Shown one piece after another: positions 41,853-50,654 of a DNA stretch of 64,000 nucleotides. The position numbers and the translations under genes were made by a program. The DNA lies in contig DASXEH010000077.1 of NCBI GenBank assembly GCA_036490215.1, positions 1 through 64,000 on the forward strand, written 5' to 3'. The notes beneath the pieces are model-generated. The model saw only the letters and a list, made by a program, of their open reading frames with translations, ran no database searches and was not told the DNA's origin. How positions within the stretch are numbered: the stretch's first letter is position 1; every line of letters starts with the position of its first letter. Source of the stretch: JASHSH01 sp036490215. GTDB taxonomy: Bacteria; Pseudomonadota; Alphaproteobacteria; Rhodospirillales; Magnetospirillaceae.

Positions 41853-42710
41853 ATGCCTCGTCTACTCTGTTTTGGATACGGCTACAGCGCGCGCGCCCTA
41901 GCTCAATTGCTCGAGCCGCAAGGCTGGACGGTTATCGGGACGTCGCGCGAACCCAACGAACCGGGCCTGCTGCGCTTCGATCGCGATCTGCGCTTGCTGT
42001 CCGAAGACCTGGACGGCGTGACGCATATCCTGTCGTCGGTGCCGCCCGACGATCGCAGCGATCCGGTGCTCGACCAGATGTGGCCGCGCTTCGTCACGTT
42101 GAAGCCGTCTCTGAAGTGGATCGGCTATCTGTCGAGCACGGGCGTCTACGGCGATCACAATGGCGCCTGGGTCGATGAAGGCACGCGGCCGGCGCCGACC
42201 TCCGACCGCGCGCGCCGCCGTTCGACCGCTGAGGCTTCATGGCTGGTTCTCGGTCAGGAACAGAAGCTCCCTGTTCATGTGTTCCGCCTGTCAGGGATCT
42301 ATGGTCCTGGCCGCAGCGCCATCGACGATGTGCATGCCGGCACCGCGCGGCGCATCGTGAAGCCGGGCCATCTGTTCGGCCGCGTCCATGTGGACGACAT
42401 CGCGACCACGCTGATGGCTTCGATCGACAAGCCCAATCCCGGCGCGATCTACAACGTCACCGATGACGAGCCGGCCGCACCGGCCGATGTGGTGAAATAC
42501 GCCTGCGATCTGCTGCGCGTGAAGGTCCCACCGGAGATTCCGTTCGAGCAGGCGGAGATGAGCGAGATGAGCGCGAGCTTCTGGACCGATCGCCGTCGCG
42601 TCAGCAATGCCCGCATCAAACGCGAGCTGGGCGTAAAGCTGGCCTATCCCACCTACCGCGAAGGCCTGCAGGCCATTCTCGAATCGCAGCTGGTCAAGCG
42701 CGAAGCCTAA
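41853..42710 (+). CDS. SDR-family NAD-dependent epimerase/dehydratase-like protein
   Basis: 285 residues. An N-terminal dinucleotide fold (LLCFGYGYSARALAQLL), GYLSSTGVYGDHNGAWVDE, and FRLSGIYGPGRSAIDD match the YeeZ-like branch of extended SDRs. The catalytic Tyr is at the S-T-G-V-Y motif; the usual YxxxK is replaced by RRRSTAEA-like sequence. Starts 6 bp after AbrB and overlaps the convergent thioesterase by 4 bp. Confidence 0.82.
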   Translation: MPRLLCFGYGYSARALAQLLEPQGWTVIGTSREPNEPGLLRFDRDLRLLSEDLDGVTHILSSVPPDDRSDPVLDQMWPRFVTLKPSLKWIGYLSSTGVYGDHNGAWVDEGTRPAPTSDRARRRSTAEASWLVLGQEQKLPVHVFRLSGIYGPGRSAIDDVHAGTARRIVKPGHLFGRVHVDDIATTLMASIDKPNPGAIYNVTDDEPAAPADVVKYACDLLRVKVPPEIPFEQAEMSEMSASFWTDRRRVSNARIKRELGVKLAYPTYREGLQAILESQLVKREA

Positions 42711-43132
42711 CCTTTGGCGAGGATCGCCATCGTTACGCGCGAGATGCAGACCAGCTTGCCGGCCTCGTCGGTGATCTTCACTTCCCAGACATGCGTGTTG
42801 CGGCCGAGATGGGCCGGGCGCGCGACGGCATAGACATAACCGTCCGTCGCCGACCGCACATGGTTGGCGTTGATCTCAAGCCCGACGCAATGGAACTTCT
42901 CGCGGTCGACGGCATAGGTCGCGCCCAGACTTGCGACCGTTTCCGACAGCGCTACAGAGGCGCCACCATGCAGAAGTCCAGCCGGCTGCTTGGTGCGGTG
43001 ATCGACCGGCATGCGCGCTTTGAGAAAATCGTCGCCGGCTTCGAGCAATTCGATGCCGAGATGTTCGATCATCGTGTTCTTGCCGCGGGTGGTGATGAAA
43101 TCGAGATCGACCCCGCCGAACCAAATGCTCAT
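42707..43132 (-). CDS. Hotdog-fold thioesterase
   Basis: 141 residues. The PaaI/YbdB-type hotdog is clear: NTMIEHLGIELLEAGDDFLKARMPVDHRTKQPAGLLHGGASVALSE, with catalytic Glu in ALSE and the HGG loop. It hydrolyses acyl-CoA thioesters. GGGGGAACGG lies before the ATG at 43132. Confidence 0.88.
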   Translation of the reverse strand: MSIWFGGVDLDFITTRGKNTMIEHLGIELLEAGDDFLKARMPVDHRTKQPAGLLHGGASVALSETVASLGATYAVDREKFHCVGLEINANHVRSATDGYVYAVARPAHLGRNTHVWEVKITDEAGKLVCISRVTMAILAKG

Positions 43133-43155
43133 GTGTTCCGTTCCCCCGTTTGTTT

Positions 43156-43947
43156 TTAGGCGCGGCTGACATTCGCTGTCGGCCGCAACAGATCGTCGAG
43201 CGTCATGCGCAGGCGAACGAGATCGGCGGGCTCGCTGAGCCGATGCCCCGCGCCCTTCACTAGCGTCACCGCCACATCGGTCGAAGCCAGTTTCTCTTGC
43301 AGCGTGAGCGAGGTCTGCCACGGCACGTCGGCATCTTCGAGACCGTGGATCAGGCGCACCGGACAGGTGATCGGAATCGGGCCGCGCAGCACGAGATGGT
43401 TGCGCGCCTCGTCGATCAGATTTTTCGTGATCGGATAGGACGGCAGATCATAGGTGCCGGGGATCATGATCTGGCCCTGTTCGTCGAGCACGCGGCGGTC
43501 TTCAGGTTTGAACGCGGCGAGAATTAAATCCTCGGTGAAATCGGGCGCGGCGGCGAGACCGACGAGACCCGCCACGCGCTGCGGCCGAAGCAGCGCGGCC
43601 AGGACCATGATCCAACCGCCGAAACTGGAGCCGACGAGAATCTGCGGACCTTCGGTGAGTGCGTCCAACACCGCGGCGGCATCTTCGGCCCAGCGGCCGA
43701 TCGTCCCGTGCGCGAAATCGCCCGAGCTTTTGCCATGCGCGAAGCCGTCGAACAGCAGACAGGCCTGACCGCGGCCACGACAATAGGCCTCGACCGCCTG
43801 AGCTTTGCCGCCGGTCATGTCGGAACGGAAACCGTGCAGAAAGACGATGCCGGGCGGATTGCGGCCGATCACCGCCGCGCGCGTGCGACGATAGGCGATC
43901 GTGTTTCCATCAGGCCGCGCGAGCCGGCCCTCTTCGGTGTCGCTCAT
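43156..43947 (-). CDS. Alpha/beta hydrolase
   Basis: 263 residues. Oxyanion motif FLHGFRSDMTGGKA, nucleophile elbow LVGSSFGGWIM and catalytic His near GAGHRLSEP. It resembles the ABHD10-like branch. It lies between the thioesterase and dnaQ on the same strand. Confidence 0.85.
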   Translation of the reverse strand: MSDTEEGRLARPDGNTIAYRRTRAAVIGRNPPGIVFLHGFRSDMTGGKAQAVEAYCRGRGQACLLFDGFAHGKSSGDFAHGTIGRWAEDAAAVLDALTEGPQILVGSSFGGWIMVLAALLRPQRVAGLVGLAAAPDFTEDLILAAFKPEDRRVLDEQGQIMIPGTYDLPSYPITKNLIDEARNHLVLRGPIPITCPVRLIHGLEDADVPWQTSLTLQEKLASTDVAVTLVKGAGHRLSEPADLVRLRMTLDDLLRPTANVSRA

Positions 43948-43966
43948 TTTTATCGGCGCTCCGTGC

Positions 43967-44653
43967 TCACTCCGCCGCCGACCACAACGCGCCTTTGATC
44001 TTCTTCAGGAACTCTTCGTGTTTCGCGAGCTCCTCGGCGGACACCGTGTCGGGGCGTGGTTCGCGGCGAATGGGTCCGGATGCGGCGGCGGCAATCTGTT
44101 TGCCGGTCGCAGCCGTAGCCGCCGCGAGTTCGAGACCCGCCTGACGCCCGCCGATCAGCTCAATATAGACCGAGGCCAGAAGCTGCGCGTCGAGCAGGGC
44201 GCCGTGCAGATTGCGGCCCGAGAGATCGACATTGAAGCGCTTGCACAGCGCATCGAGGCTGGCCGGCGCGCCGGGGAATTTGCGCCGCGCGATATAGAGC
44301 GTGTCGATCGCCTGGCTGCGCGGCACGATGGGTAGACCGATCGCCGTCAGCTCGTGGTTGAGAAAGTTCATGTCGAAATCGGCGTTGTGAATCACCAAAG
44401 GCGAATCGCCGATGAATTCGACCAACGCCTGGGCGTGCGCATCGAAGGTTTCGTGTTTGGCGAGAAAATCGGCCGACAGACCGTGCACGCGAAAGGCCTC
44501 GTCGGGCATGTCGCGTTCGGGATTGATATAGCGGTGAAAGCTCTCGCCGGTGGGGATGTGATTCATCAGCTCGATACAGCCGACTTCGACCAGCCGGTGC
44601 CCGGATTTGGGATCGAGACCGGTGGTTTCCGTATCGAACACGACTTCACGCAT
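43967..44653 (-). CDS. dnaQ: DNA polymerase III epsilon subunit (3'-5' exonuclease)
   Basis: 228 residues. Exo I VVFDTETTGLD, Exo II LVIHNADFDMNFL and Exo III HGALLDAQLLASVY are intact, giving the proofreading exonuclease of the replicase. The C-terminus has a clamp/alpha-binding tail. ATG at 44653 overlaps the coaE stop by 8 bp. Confidence 0.93.
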   Translation of the reverse strand: MREVVFDTETTGLDPKSGHRLVEVGCIELMNHIPTGESFHRYINPERDMPDEAFRVHGLSADFLAKHETFDAHAQALVEFIGDSPLVIHNADFDMNFLNHELTAIGLPIVPRSQAIDTLYIARRKFPGAPASLDALCKRFNVDLSGRNLHGALLDAQLLASVYIELIGGRQAGLELAAATAATGKQIAAAASGPIRREPRPDTVSAEELAKHEEFLKKIKGALWSAAE

Positions 44654-45254
44654 CGACTGTGCTCCTATACGCGCGCAACGCGCGGACGATTCTAACCCAT
44701 TGGCGCAGGGTGGCACGGCGGCCATTGCCGGTGGGCACGATATAGTCGGCCCAGCGTCGCTTTTCCGCATCGGGCATTTGGCGGGACATCACGGCGGCGA
44801 GACGCTCGGGCGTCATGCCGCGGCGCTTGAGCACGCGTTGCTCCTGCAGGAACCCCGGCGCGCTGACCACGGCCACCGCATCGCATTGGCCTTCGCCGCC
44901 GGTTTCGAACAGAAGCGGGATATCGAGCGCGACCAGGGGGAGGCGGCGACGCTGAGCGGCAGCGATGAACCGCGCATGGCGCTGACGGACCAGCGGATGG
45001 AGAATGCCTTCCAGTTTCGCGAGCGCTTTGTCATCGCCGAAGACCTTGGCGCCCAATGCCGCGCGATCGATGGCGCCGTTCTTCACCACGCCGGGGAAGG
45101 CTTTGCCGACGGATTCGACCGCCACGCCGCCCGGGGCCATCAGCGCGTGCACCACGGCATCGGCGTCATGCACCGGGATACCCAGACGGCGCAGTTGCGC
45201 GGCTGCTACCGATTTGCCCATGCCGATCGAGCCGGTGATGCCCAGGACAATCAT
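44646..45254 (-). CDS. coaE: Dephospho-CoA kinase
   Basis: 202 residues with the P-loop GITGSIGMGKSVAA, DADAVVHALM, LVALDIPLLFETGGE and QMPDAEKRRWADYIVPTGN. It completes CoA synthesis. Lies in the aroE-coaE-dnaQ chain. Confidence 0.93.
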   Translation of the reverse strand: MIVLGITGSIGMGKSVAAAQLRRLGIPVHDADAVVHALMAPGGVAVESVGKAFPGVVKNGAIDRAALGAKVFGDDKALAKLEGILHPLVRQRHARFIAAAQRRRLPLVALDIPLLFETGGEGQCDAVAVVSAPGFLQEQRVLKRRGMTPERLAAVMSRQMPDAEKRRWADYIVPTGNGRRATLRQWVRIVRALRAYRSTVDA

Positions 45255-45261
45255 CGTGCGA

Positions 45262-46101
45262 TCATCCCGCTTCCACCGCTTTGCGCAGATCGAGCGTGAC
45301 CTGCGGCATGACGCCGAACCACGCCGCGAAACCGGGCCGCGCCTGATGGAGCAACATCCCCAAGCCGTCGACCGTCGGGTTGCCGCGCGCCGCGGCGCGC
45401 GCCAGCAGATCGGTGATCAGCGGCACATAGACGATATCGTTGACCAGTGCCGTCACAGGCAAAGCATCGAGGGCAAGATCGAGCGGCGGGTGGCCGGTCA
45501 TGCCCTGCGTGGTGGTGTTGACCAACAGCGCCGCACCGCGCAACGCCTCGGCGCGTTCCGACCAGGCGACCGGCTTCACCGGGCCGCCGAGATGCGCGGC
45601 CAGATCCTGCGCGCGTTCGAGGGTGCGGTTGACCAGACGAATCTCGGGCGCGCCGTCATCGATCAACGCGGCCACGATCGCGCGCGCCGAGCCACCGGCG
45701 CCGAGCACGACAGCCGGGCCCTTGGTGGCGACGAAGCCCGAGGCGCTATGCCGCAGATTCTCGATGAAGCCGAAGGCGTCGGTATTGGTGGCGCTGATCT
45801 TGCCATCGGTGCCAAAGACCAAGGTATTTGCTGCACCGATGCGTTTGGCCACATCATCAACCGTATCGGCCAGACGCAACGCGGCTTCCTTATGCGGCAC
45901 GGTGACATTCGCGCCGGCGAAACCGAGCTGTGGCAAGGTTCGCACCGCGCGCTCGAAATGCTCGGGCGCGACCGGCAGCGGGATATAGGCGCCGTCGATG
46001 CGGTGTTGCGCCAGCCAGAACCCATGGAGCTTGGGCGAGCGCGAGTGTCCGACCGGCCAGCCCAGCACGCCGGCGATCCGCGCCTTGCCGGTCAATGTCA
46101 T
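45262..46101 (-). CDS. aroE: Shikimate 5-dehydrogenase
   Basis: 279 residues. Substrate and cofactor motifs: GWPVGHSRSPKLHGFWL, NVTVPHKEAALRLAD, INALGADG-like NTLVFGTDGKISATNTDAFGF, and VVLGAGGSARAIVAAL. It reduces 3-dehydroshikimate with NADPH. It overlaps maf by 4 bp. Confidence 0.93.
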   Translation of the reverse strand: MTLTGKARIAGVLGWPVGHSRSPKLHGFWLAQHRIDGAYIPLPVAPEHFERAVRTLPQLGFAGANVTVPHKEAALRLADTVDDVAKRIGAANTLVFGTDGKISATNTDAFGFIENLRHSASGFVATKGPAVVLGAGGSARAIVAALIDDGAPEIRLVNRTLERAQDLAAHLGGPVKPVAWSERAEALRGAALLVNTTTQGMTGHPPLDLALDALPVTALVNDIVYVPLITDLLARAAARGNPTVDGLGMLLHQARPGFAAWFGVMPQVTLDLRKAVEAG

Positions 46102-46757
46102 GACGGAATGGCGCCCGCGCGGCGAAGCTGATCGAGCAATGGCAGAAGCGGCAAACCCAGCACGGTGAAGAAATCCCCCTCGACCTTGGTGAACAGCTGG
46201 GCGCCCAACGCTTCGAGCTGATAGGCGCCAACCGATCCCAGAACGGCCTCGCCCGCCAGCGCGAGATAGGCATCGAGGAAGGTATCGCTGAACACGCGCA
46301 TCGACAATGTGGCCGATTCGGCGTGGCTCCAGGTGATTTCGCCTTTCTGCGCGATGGCCACCGCGCTGATCAGCCGATGCCGCTTGCCGCGCAAATCCTT
46401 CAATTGCCGCTTGGCGACATCGATGCCGCCCGGCTTGTCGAGCAGCTTGCCGTCGCAGTCGAGCACCTGATCGGCGCCGATCACCAGCGCATCGGGATGG
46501 AGTTTCGAGACGGCCAGCGCCTTGAGTTCGGCCAGTTCGGTGGCGACCTTTTCGGCGCGTGCGCGGTTTGAGGTCAACCGCGTCTTGACCGGACGTTCGT
46601 CGACCTCGGGTGCGATCGACTGGGCGGTGACGCCCGCATCGGCCAGAAGCTTCATCCGCGTGGTGCTGGTGGAGGCGAGGATCACGGTCGGCGCGGTGCG
46701 CGCCACCAGCCGCGGTTCGATCCGGTCTTTTTCCGCTTTGGTGCGCAGCGTGGTCAT
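46098..46757 (-). CDS. maf: Maf/septum-site nucleotide pyrophosphatase
   Basis: 219 residues. ILASTSTTRMKLLADAGV, APEVDERPVK and VIGADQVLDCDGKLLDKPG match Maf-family dUTP/UTP or m7GTP pyrophosphatases. It overlaps the DUF299 gene by 4 bp. Confidence 0.9.
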   Translation of the reverse strand: MTTLRTKAEKDRIEPRLVARTAPTVILASTSTTRMKLLADAGVTAQSIAPEVDERPVKTRLTSNRARAEKVATELAELKALAVSKLHPDALVIGADQVLDCDGKLLDKPGGIDVAKRQLKDLRGKRHRLISAVAIAQKGEITWSHAESATLSMRVFSDTFLDAYLALAGEAVLGSVGAYQLEALGAQLFTKVEGDFFTVLGLPLLPLLDQLRRAGAIPS

Positions 46758-47602
46758 GATGAGGACGGCGAGGCCAGGCCAGCCAGTTTGGCGGTCTGGC
46801 GCTGGCTGTAATGCTGGAGAATCGAGGCCGCGGCTTCTTCGATCGACCGCCGCGTCATATCGATCACCGGCCAGCCGCGTTCGGTGAACAGGCGCCGGGC
46901 CGAGGTCACTTCGTCACGCACGCCATCGGGATCTGCATAGCCCGGCACGTCGCGATCGAGGAATTGCAGCCGCGCGCGGCGGACATCCACAAGGCTTTTC
47001 GGTTCGCGGGTGAGGCCGACGATCAGGGGTTTCTTCGCCTCAAGCACTTCGACCGGCAGTGGCGTATCAGGAATGATCGGCACATTGGCGGCCTTGATCC
47101 CGCGATTGGCGAGATACATGCAGGTTGGCGTTTTCGACGTGCGCGACACACCCACCACGATCACATCGGCTTCGTCGATGTCTTCAAGCAGCTGGCCGTC
47201 ATCATGCGCCAAAGTGAAATGCATCGCATCGATGCGTTTGAAATACTCGGCATCGAGAATGTGCTGCGCGCCCGGCTCCATACCGAATTCGGCATTGAGA
47301 TAATTGGCCAGCGCCGCCATCACCGGATCGAGCACGGGAACGCAGGGCACACGGAGCTGACGGCAGCCTTCTTCGAGCGCCAGGCGCACATCGGGATCGA
47401 CCAGCGTGGCCAGCACCAGTCCCGGTTCGACCTTCACACCTTCAAGCACGTTCTCGACCTGGTTTCTGTTCCGCACCAGCCACCAGAGATGGGTGTTCGC
47501 CTCATAGCCGGCGAATTGCACGACGCAGGCGCGCGCGACCGACGAGATGGTTTCGCCGGTCGAGTCGGACACGAGATGCAGATGAAAGCGATTGGTCGCC
47601 AA
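46754..47602 (-). CDS. Pyruvate/PEP-enzyme regulatory kinase-phosphorylase (DUF299)
   Basis: 282 residues from the TTG at 47602, the usual length for this family. LHLVSDSTGETISSVARA at the N-terminus, the P-loop VVGVSRTSKTPTCMYLANRGIKAANVP and SARRLFTERGWPVIDMTRRSIEEAAASIL are diagnostic. These proteins phosphorylate and dephosphorylate pyruvate phosphate dikinase or PEP synthase. An open frame continues 44 codons upstream, but that extension lacks family similarity and contains DnaA-box-like sequences; I treat it as the origin region. Confidence 0.88.
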   Translation of the reverse strand: MATNRFHLHLVSDSTGETISSVARACVVQFAGYEANTHLWWLVRNRNQVENVLEGVKVEPGLVLATLVDPDVRLALEEGCRQLRVPCVPVLDPVMAALANYLNAEFGMEPGAQHILDAEYFKRIDAMHFTLAHDDGQLLEDIDEADVIVVGVSRTSKTPTCMYLANRGIKAANVPIIPDTPLPVEVLEAKKPLIVGLTREPKSLVDVRRARLQFLDRDVPGYADPDGVRDEVTSARRLFTERGWPVIDMTRRSIEEAAASILQHYSQRQTAKLAGLASPSSS

Positions 47603-47941
47603 AGTCTGTGAACAACCATGTGGATGAGCGGTGGCCAAACCACCCCAGGGAGGCCGAACGGCATATTGCCCGAAGCTATACCCTGTCGTCACCCCTAGCT
47701 GACGGTGTTCGCCTCGCAACGGAACAAGATTCATTCGTTAACCCTGAGTCATGGGGATAAGCACGGCAATGCCTGGGCGCGTGGCATTTCCGTGACCCGA
47801 ACGCCGGGATGAATCGGTGGTGGGTCGGACTGAGCGTCTAATCCCCGATTCCCACAGGGACCCTCTACAACCTCCATCTTCTCTCTTAAGACTCTATAGA
47901 TTAAAGAAGAGGCCCGACCTGAAGAGCCTGGACGTCCCCGT
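47603..47941. other. Candidate chromosomal replication origin (oriC)
   Basis: 339 bp between two gene sets transcribed away from each other. DnaA-box-like 9-mers TGTGAACAA (47607-47615), TGTGGATGA (47619-47627) and TGGGGATAA (47752-47760) lie in the same orientation, each one mismatch from the complement of TTATNCACA. An AT-rich tract with TTAA words (47872-47910) could be an unwinding element. hemE flanks one side and the DUF299 gene the other, as reported for the Caulobacter and Rickettsia origins. Confidence 0.65.
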
Positions 47942-48985
47942 TTGAGCCCTATTACCTCTCAAAAACCGATCTTGCGTGTCCTGGCTGGTGACAGTTTGGA
48001 TCCGCCACCGGTTTGGCTGATGCGGCAAGCGGGACGATATCTGCCCGAGTATCGGGAGATACGAAGCAAGGTCGGCGGCTTTCTCGATCTCTGTTACACG
48101 CCCGACCTGGCAACCGAAGTGACACTGCAGCCGGTCCTGCGCTTCGGCATGGATGCAGCGATCCTGTTTTCCGACATTCTCGTCATCTGCGATGCACTAG
48201 GGCAGAAAGTTGCCTTCAATGAAGGAACCGGACCGGCGTTGGAGCCTATGCGTTCAGCCGATGACTTCGAGCGGCTGAGTCTCGATCGTGCACCAGAGGT
48301 CTATGCGCCGGTGCTGGAGACGGTTCAGCAGGTGAAGGCAGCCCTGCCGCCTGAGGTGACGTTGATCGGCTTCGCGGGCGCGCCCTGGACCGTAGCGACC
48401 TATATGATCGAGGGTCAGGGTGGGACCGACTTCACCACAGCTAAGCGGCTCTCGCATGAAGACCCGATCCTGTTTCGCCGCTTGATCGATACCCTGGTCG
48501 AAGCAACCACGGCTTATCTGATCGCGCAGATCGATGCCGGCGCCGAGGTGATCCAACTGTTCGACAGTTGGGCCGGTGCGCTCAGCGAGGATGATTTCAA
48601 CGCCTGGGTGATCGCACCAACCAAGGCAATTGTCAGCGCTTTGAAAGCCGCGAAGTCCCACATTCCGATCATCGGTTTTCCGCGCGCGGCTGGCCCGCAA
48701 TATCTCGCCTATGCCGCCGAGACGGGCGTCGATGCCGTCAGCCTCGATTTCATGATGCCGCTCAGCTGGGCCGCGCAGCATCTGCCGAAGTCGGTCGCGC
48801 TGCAGGGCAATCTCGATCCGGCGCTGTTGCTGGTGGGCGGCGCGCCACTCGAAGCCGGTGTGGATCGCATCAAGCAGGCGTGGCATGGCCGGCCCTATAT
48901 CTTCAATCTCGGCCATGGCGTGACGCCGCCAACACCGCCCGAAAACGTAGCGCGCCTGATCGAGCGCGTGCGGGCGAAGCCCTGA
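47942..48985 (+). CDS. hemE: Uroporphyrinogen decarboxylase
   Basis: 347 residues. PPPVWLMRQAGRYLPEYR at the N-terminus, ILFSDILVICDALG, FAGAPWTVATYMIEG, QLFDSWAGAL and QGNLDPALLL are strongly conserved. It makes coproporphyrinogen III in heme synthesis. TTG start at the edge of the candidate origin. Confidence 0.95.
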   Translation: MSPITSQKPILRVLAGDSLDPPPVWLMRQAGRYLPEYREIRSKVGGFLDLCYTPDLATEVTLQPVLRFGMDAAILFSDILVICDALGQKVAFNEGTGPALEPMRSADDFERLSLDRAPEVYAPVLETVQQVKAALPPEVTLIGFAGAPWTVATYMIEGQGGTDFTTAKRLSHEDPILFRRLIDTLVEATTAYLIAQIDAGAEVIQLFDSWAGALSEDDFNAWVIAPTKAIVSALKAAKSHIPIIGFPRAAGPQYLAYAAETGVDAVSLDFMMPLSWAAQHLPKSVALQGNLDPALLLVGGAPLEAGVDRIKQAWHGRPYIFNLGHGVTPPTPPENVARLIERVRAKP

Positions 48986-48987
48986 CC

Positions 48988-49953
48988 ATGCCACGCACCG
49001 CCATCGTTCTCTTCAATCTCGGCGGGCCGGACAGTCTGGCGGCGGTGCGGCCGTTTCTGTTCAACCTGTTCAGCGACAAAGCGATCATTCGCCTGCCCAC
49101 ACCGCTGCGGCAAATGATCGCCTGGATCATCGCCAAGCGCCGCGATGTCGTCGCCCAGGAAATCTATGAGCGGATGGGTGGCTCATCGCCGCTGCTGAAG
49201 GAAACCAAGGCGCAAGCCGCGGCTTTGGAGCAAGCGTTGGGTGGCGATACGAAGGCCTTCATCGCCATGCGCTACTGGCATCCGATGACACGCGAAGCGG
49301 TGGCACAGGTCAAAGACTGGCGGCCGGAGCGGATCGTGCTGCTGCCGCTCTATCCCCAGTTCTCGACCACCACCACGGCGTCTTCGGTGGCGGCGTGGAA
49401 AAAGGAAGCCGCGCGCGCGGGCCTCGTGGCGAAATCTGCCGAGATCGTCGAGTACCCTGAGCTTCTGGGCATGATCGCGGCCCAGGCACAGATGATCGAT
49501 GCCGCGCTCGCTCAAGCCGGAGAAGGCGCGCGGGTGTTGTTCTCGGCCCATGGGCTGCCGAAGCGCATCGTGACCCGGGGCGATCGCTATCCCGATCAGG
49601 TGATGCTGACCGCGCGCGCCATTGCCAAGCTGCTGGCCGAGAGCTATGGCCGACGCGATCAGGATTGGCGGGTTTGCTATCAAAGCCGTGTCGGCCCGGT
49701 GGAGTGGATCGGCCCCTATACCGACGACGAAATCCGCCGCGCGGGGGCCGAGAAGAAGCCGCTGGTGGTGGTGCCGATCGCTTTCGTCTCCGAGCATTCC
49801 GAGACTCTGGTCGAACTCGATATGGACTATAAGAAGGTGGCCAACGACGCGGGCGTACCCACCTATATCCGTGTGCCGGCACTGGGCACCCATCCGGCAT
49901 TCATCGCCGGTCTGGCCGAGTTGGTGAAGGACGCGTTTCCCTACGGGAATTGA
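48988..49953 (+). CDS. hemH: Ferrochelatase
   Basis: 321 residues. LFNLGGPDSLAAVRPFLFNLF, YWHPM, LPLYPQFSTTTTASS, FSAHGLPKRIV with the catalytic His, and the C-terminal SEHSETLVELDMDY. It inserts iron into protoporphyrin IX. Starts 2 bp after hemE. Confidence 0.95.
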   Translation: MPRTAIVLFNLGGPDSLAAVRPFLFNLFSDKAIIRLPTPLRQMIAWIIAKRRDVVAQEIYERMGGSSPLLKETKAQAAALEQALGGDTKAFIAMRYWHPMTREAVAQVKDWRPERIVLLPLYPQFSTTTTASSVAAWKKEAARAGLVAKSAEIVEYPELLGMIAAQAQMIDAALAQAGEGARVLFSAHGLPKRIVTRGDRYPDQVMLTARAIAKLLAESYGRRDQDWRVCYQSRVGPVEWIGPYTDDEIRRAGAEKKPLVVVPIAFVSEHSETLVELDMDYKKVANDAGVPTYIRVPALGTHPAFIAGLAELVKDAFPYGN

Positions 49954-49971
49954 AAGCGGGAGTTGTGAGCG

Positions 49972-50403
49972 ATGGCTGATCTGTATCCCTATATCAAGGC
50001 GCTGCATGTCATCGCGGTGATCGCATGGTTGTCAGGGCTGCTCTACATGCCGCGGCTGTTCGTCTATCACGCCCAGGTGCCGGCCGATTCGGAGCAGGCC
50101 AAGACCTTCGTGGTGATGGAACGCAAGCTGATGCACATGATCACCGTGCCGGCGGCAACCTTCGCCTGGATCCTCGGCCTCATCCTGCTGTCGCAGCTCG
50201 GCAGCGGGATGAACTATTGGTTTTATCCGAAGTTTCTGTGTGTGGTGCTGATGACCGCTTTCATGTTCGCGGCCGAGAAGTGGCGCCGCGACCTGGCTGC
50301 CGGGACCAACACCAAGACCCCGCGCTTCTTCAAGCGCGTGAACGAGGTCCCAACGATCCTGATGATCATCATCGTGATCCTCGTGGTAGCAAAACCGTTC
50401 TAA
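49972..50403 (+). CDS. hemJ: HemJ-type protoporphyrinogen oxidase
   Basis: 143 residues with four transmembrane segments. YIKALHVIAVIAWLSGLLYMPRLFVYH, MERKLMHMITVPA with conserved His and the C-terminal VNEVPTILMIIIVILVVAKPF match HemJ. Heme-pathway genes E, H, J are consecutive. 19 bp after hemH. Confidence 0.93.
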   Translation: MADLYPYIKALHVIAVIAWLSGLLYMPRLFVYHAQVPADSEQAKTFVVMERKLMHMITVPAATFAWILGLILLSQLGSGMNYWFYPKFLCVVLMTAFMFAAEKWRRDLAAGTNTKTPRFFKRVNEVPTILMIIIVILVVAKPF

Positions 50404-50654
50404 ATAGGGCAGCGGCGAGCGGCGGGACGAAACCGTGGCCGCCGGCGCGTGCCCCATGACTCGCGTTGACAGGCCCTACCGGTTCGGTTAATGCTCCAGG
50501 GGTCTTTCGGGGTCACCACCACATCTGAGCAGTGTTTAACGGTCAGGCGCACAAGCCTGGTCATGGTGGCGTTAATCGTGATCCCGCGAAGCGGCCTCAT
50601 TCGGCCGCCACCTTTCCCCACCGCCTTCCCCATATCCCATCCCCGGACCAATCC

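Noticed and set aside
47603..47734. 44-codon N-terminal extension of the DUF299 protein
   Set aside because: The extension lacks family similarity and a ribosome site. Its DNA carries DnaA-box-like words, and the family normally begins near the TTG at 47602.
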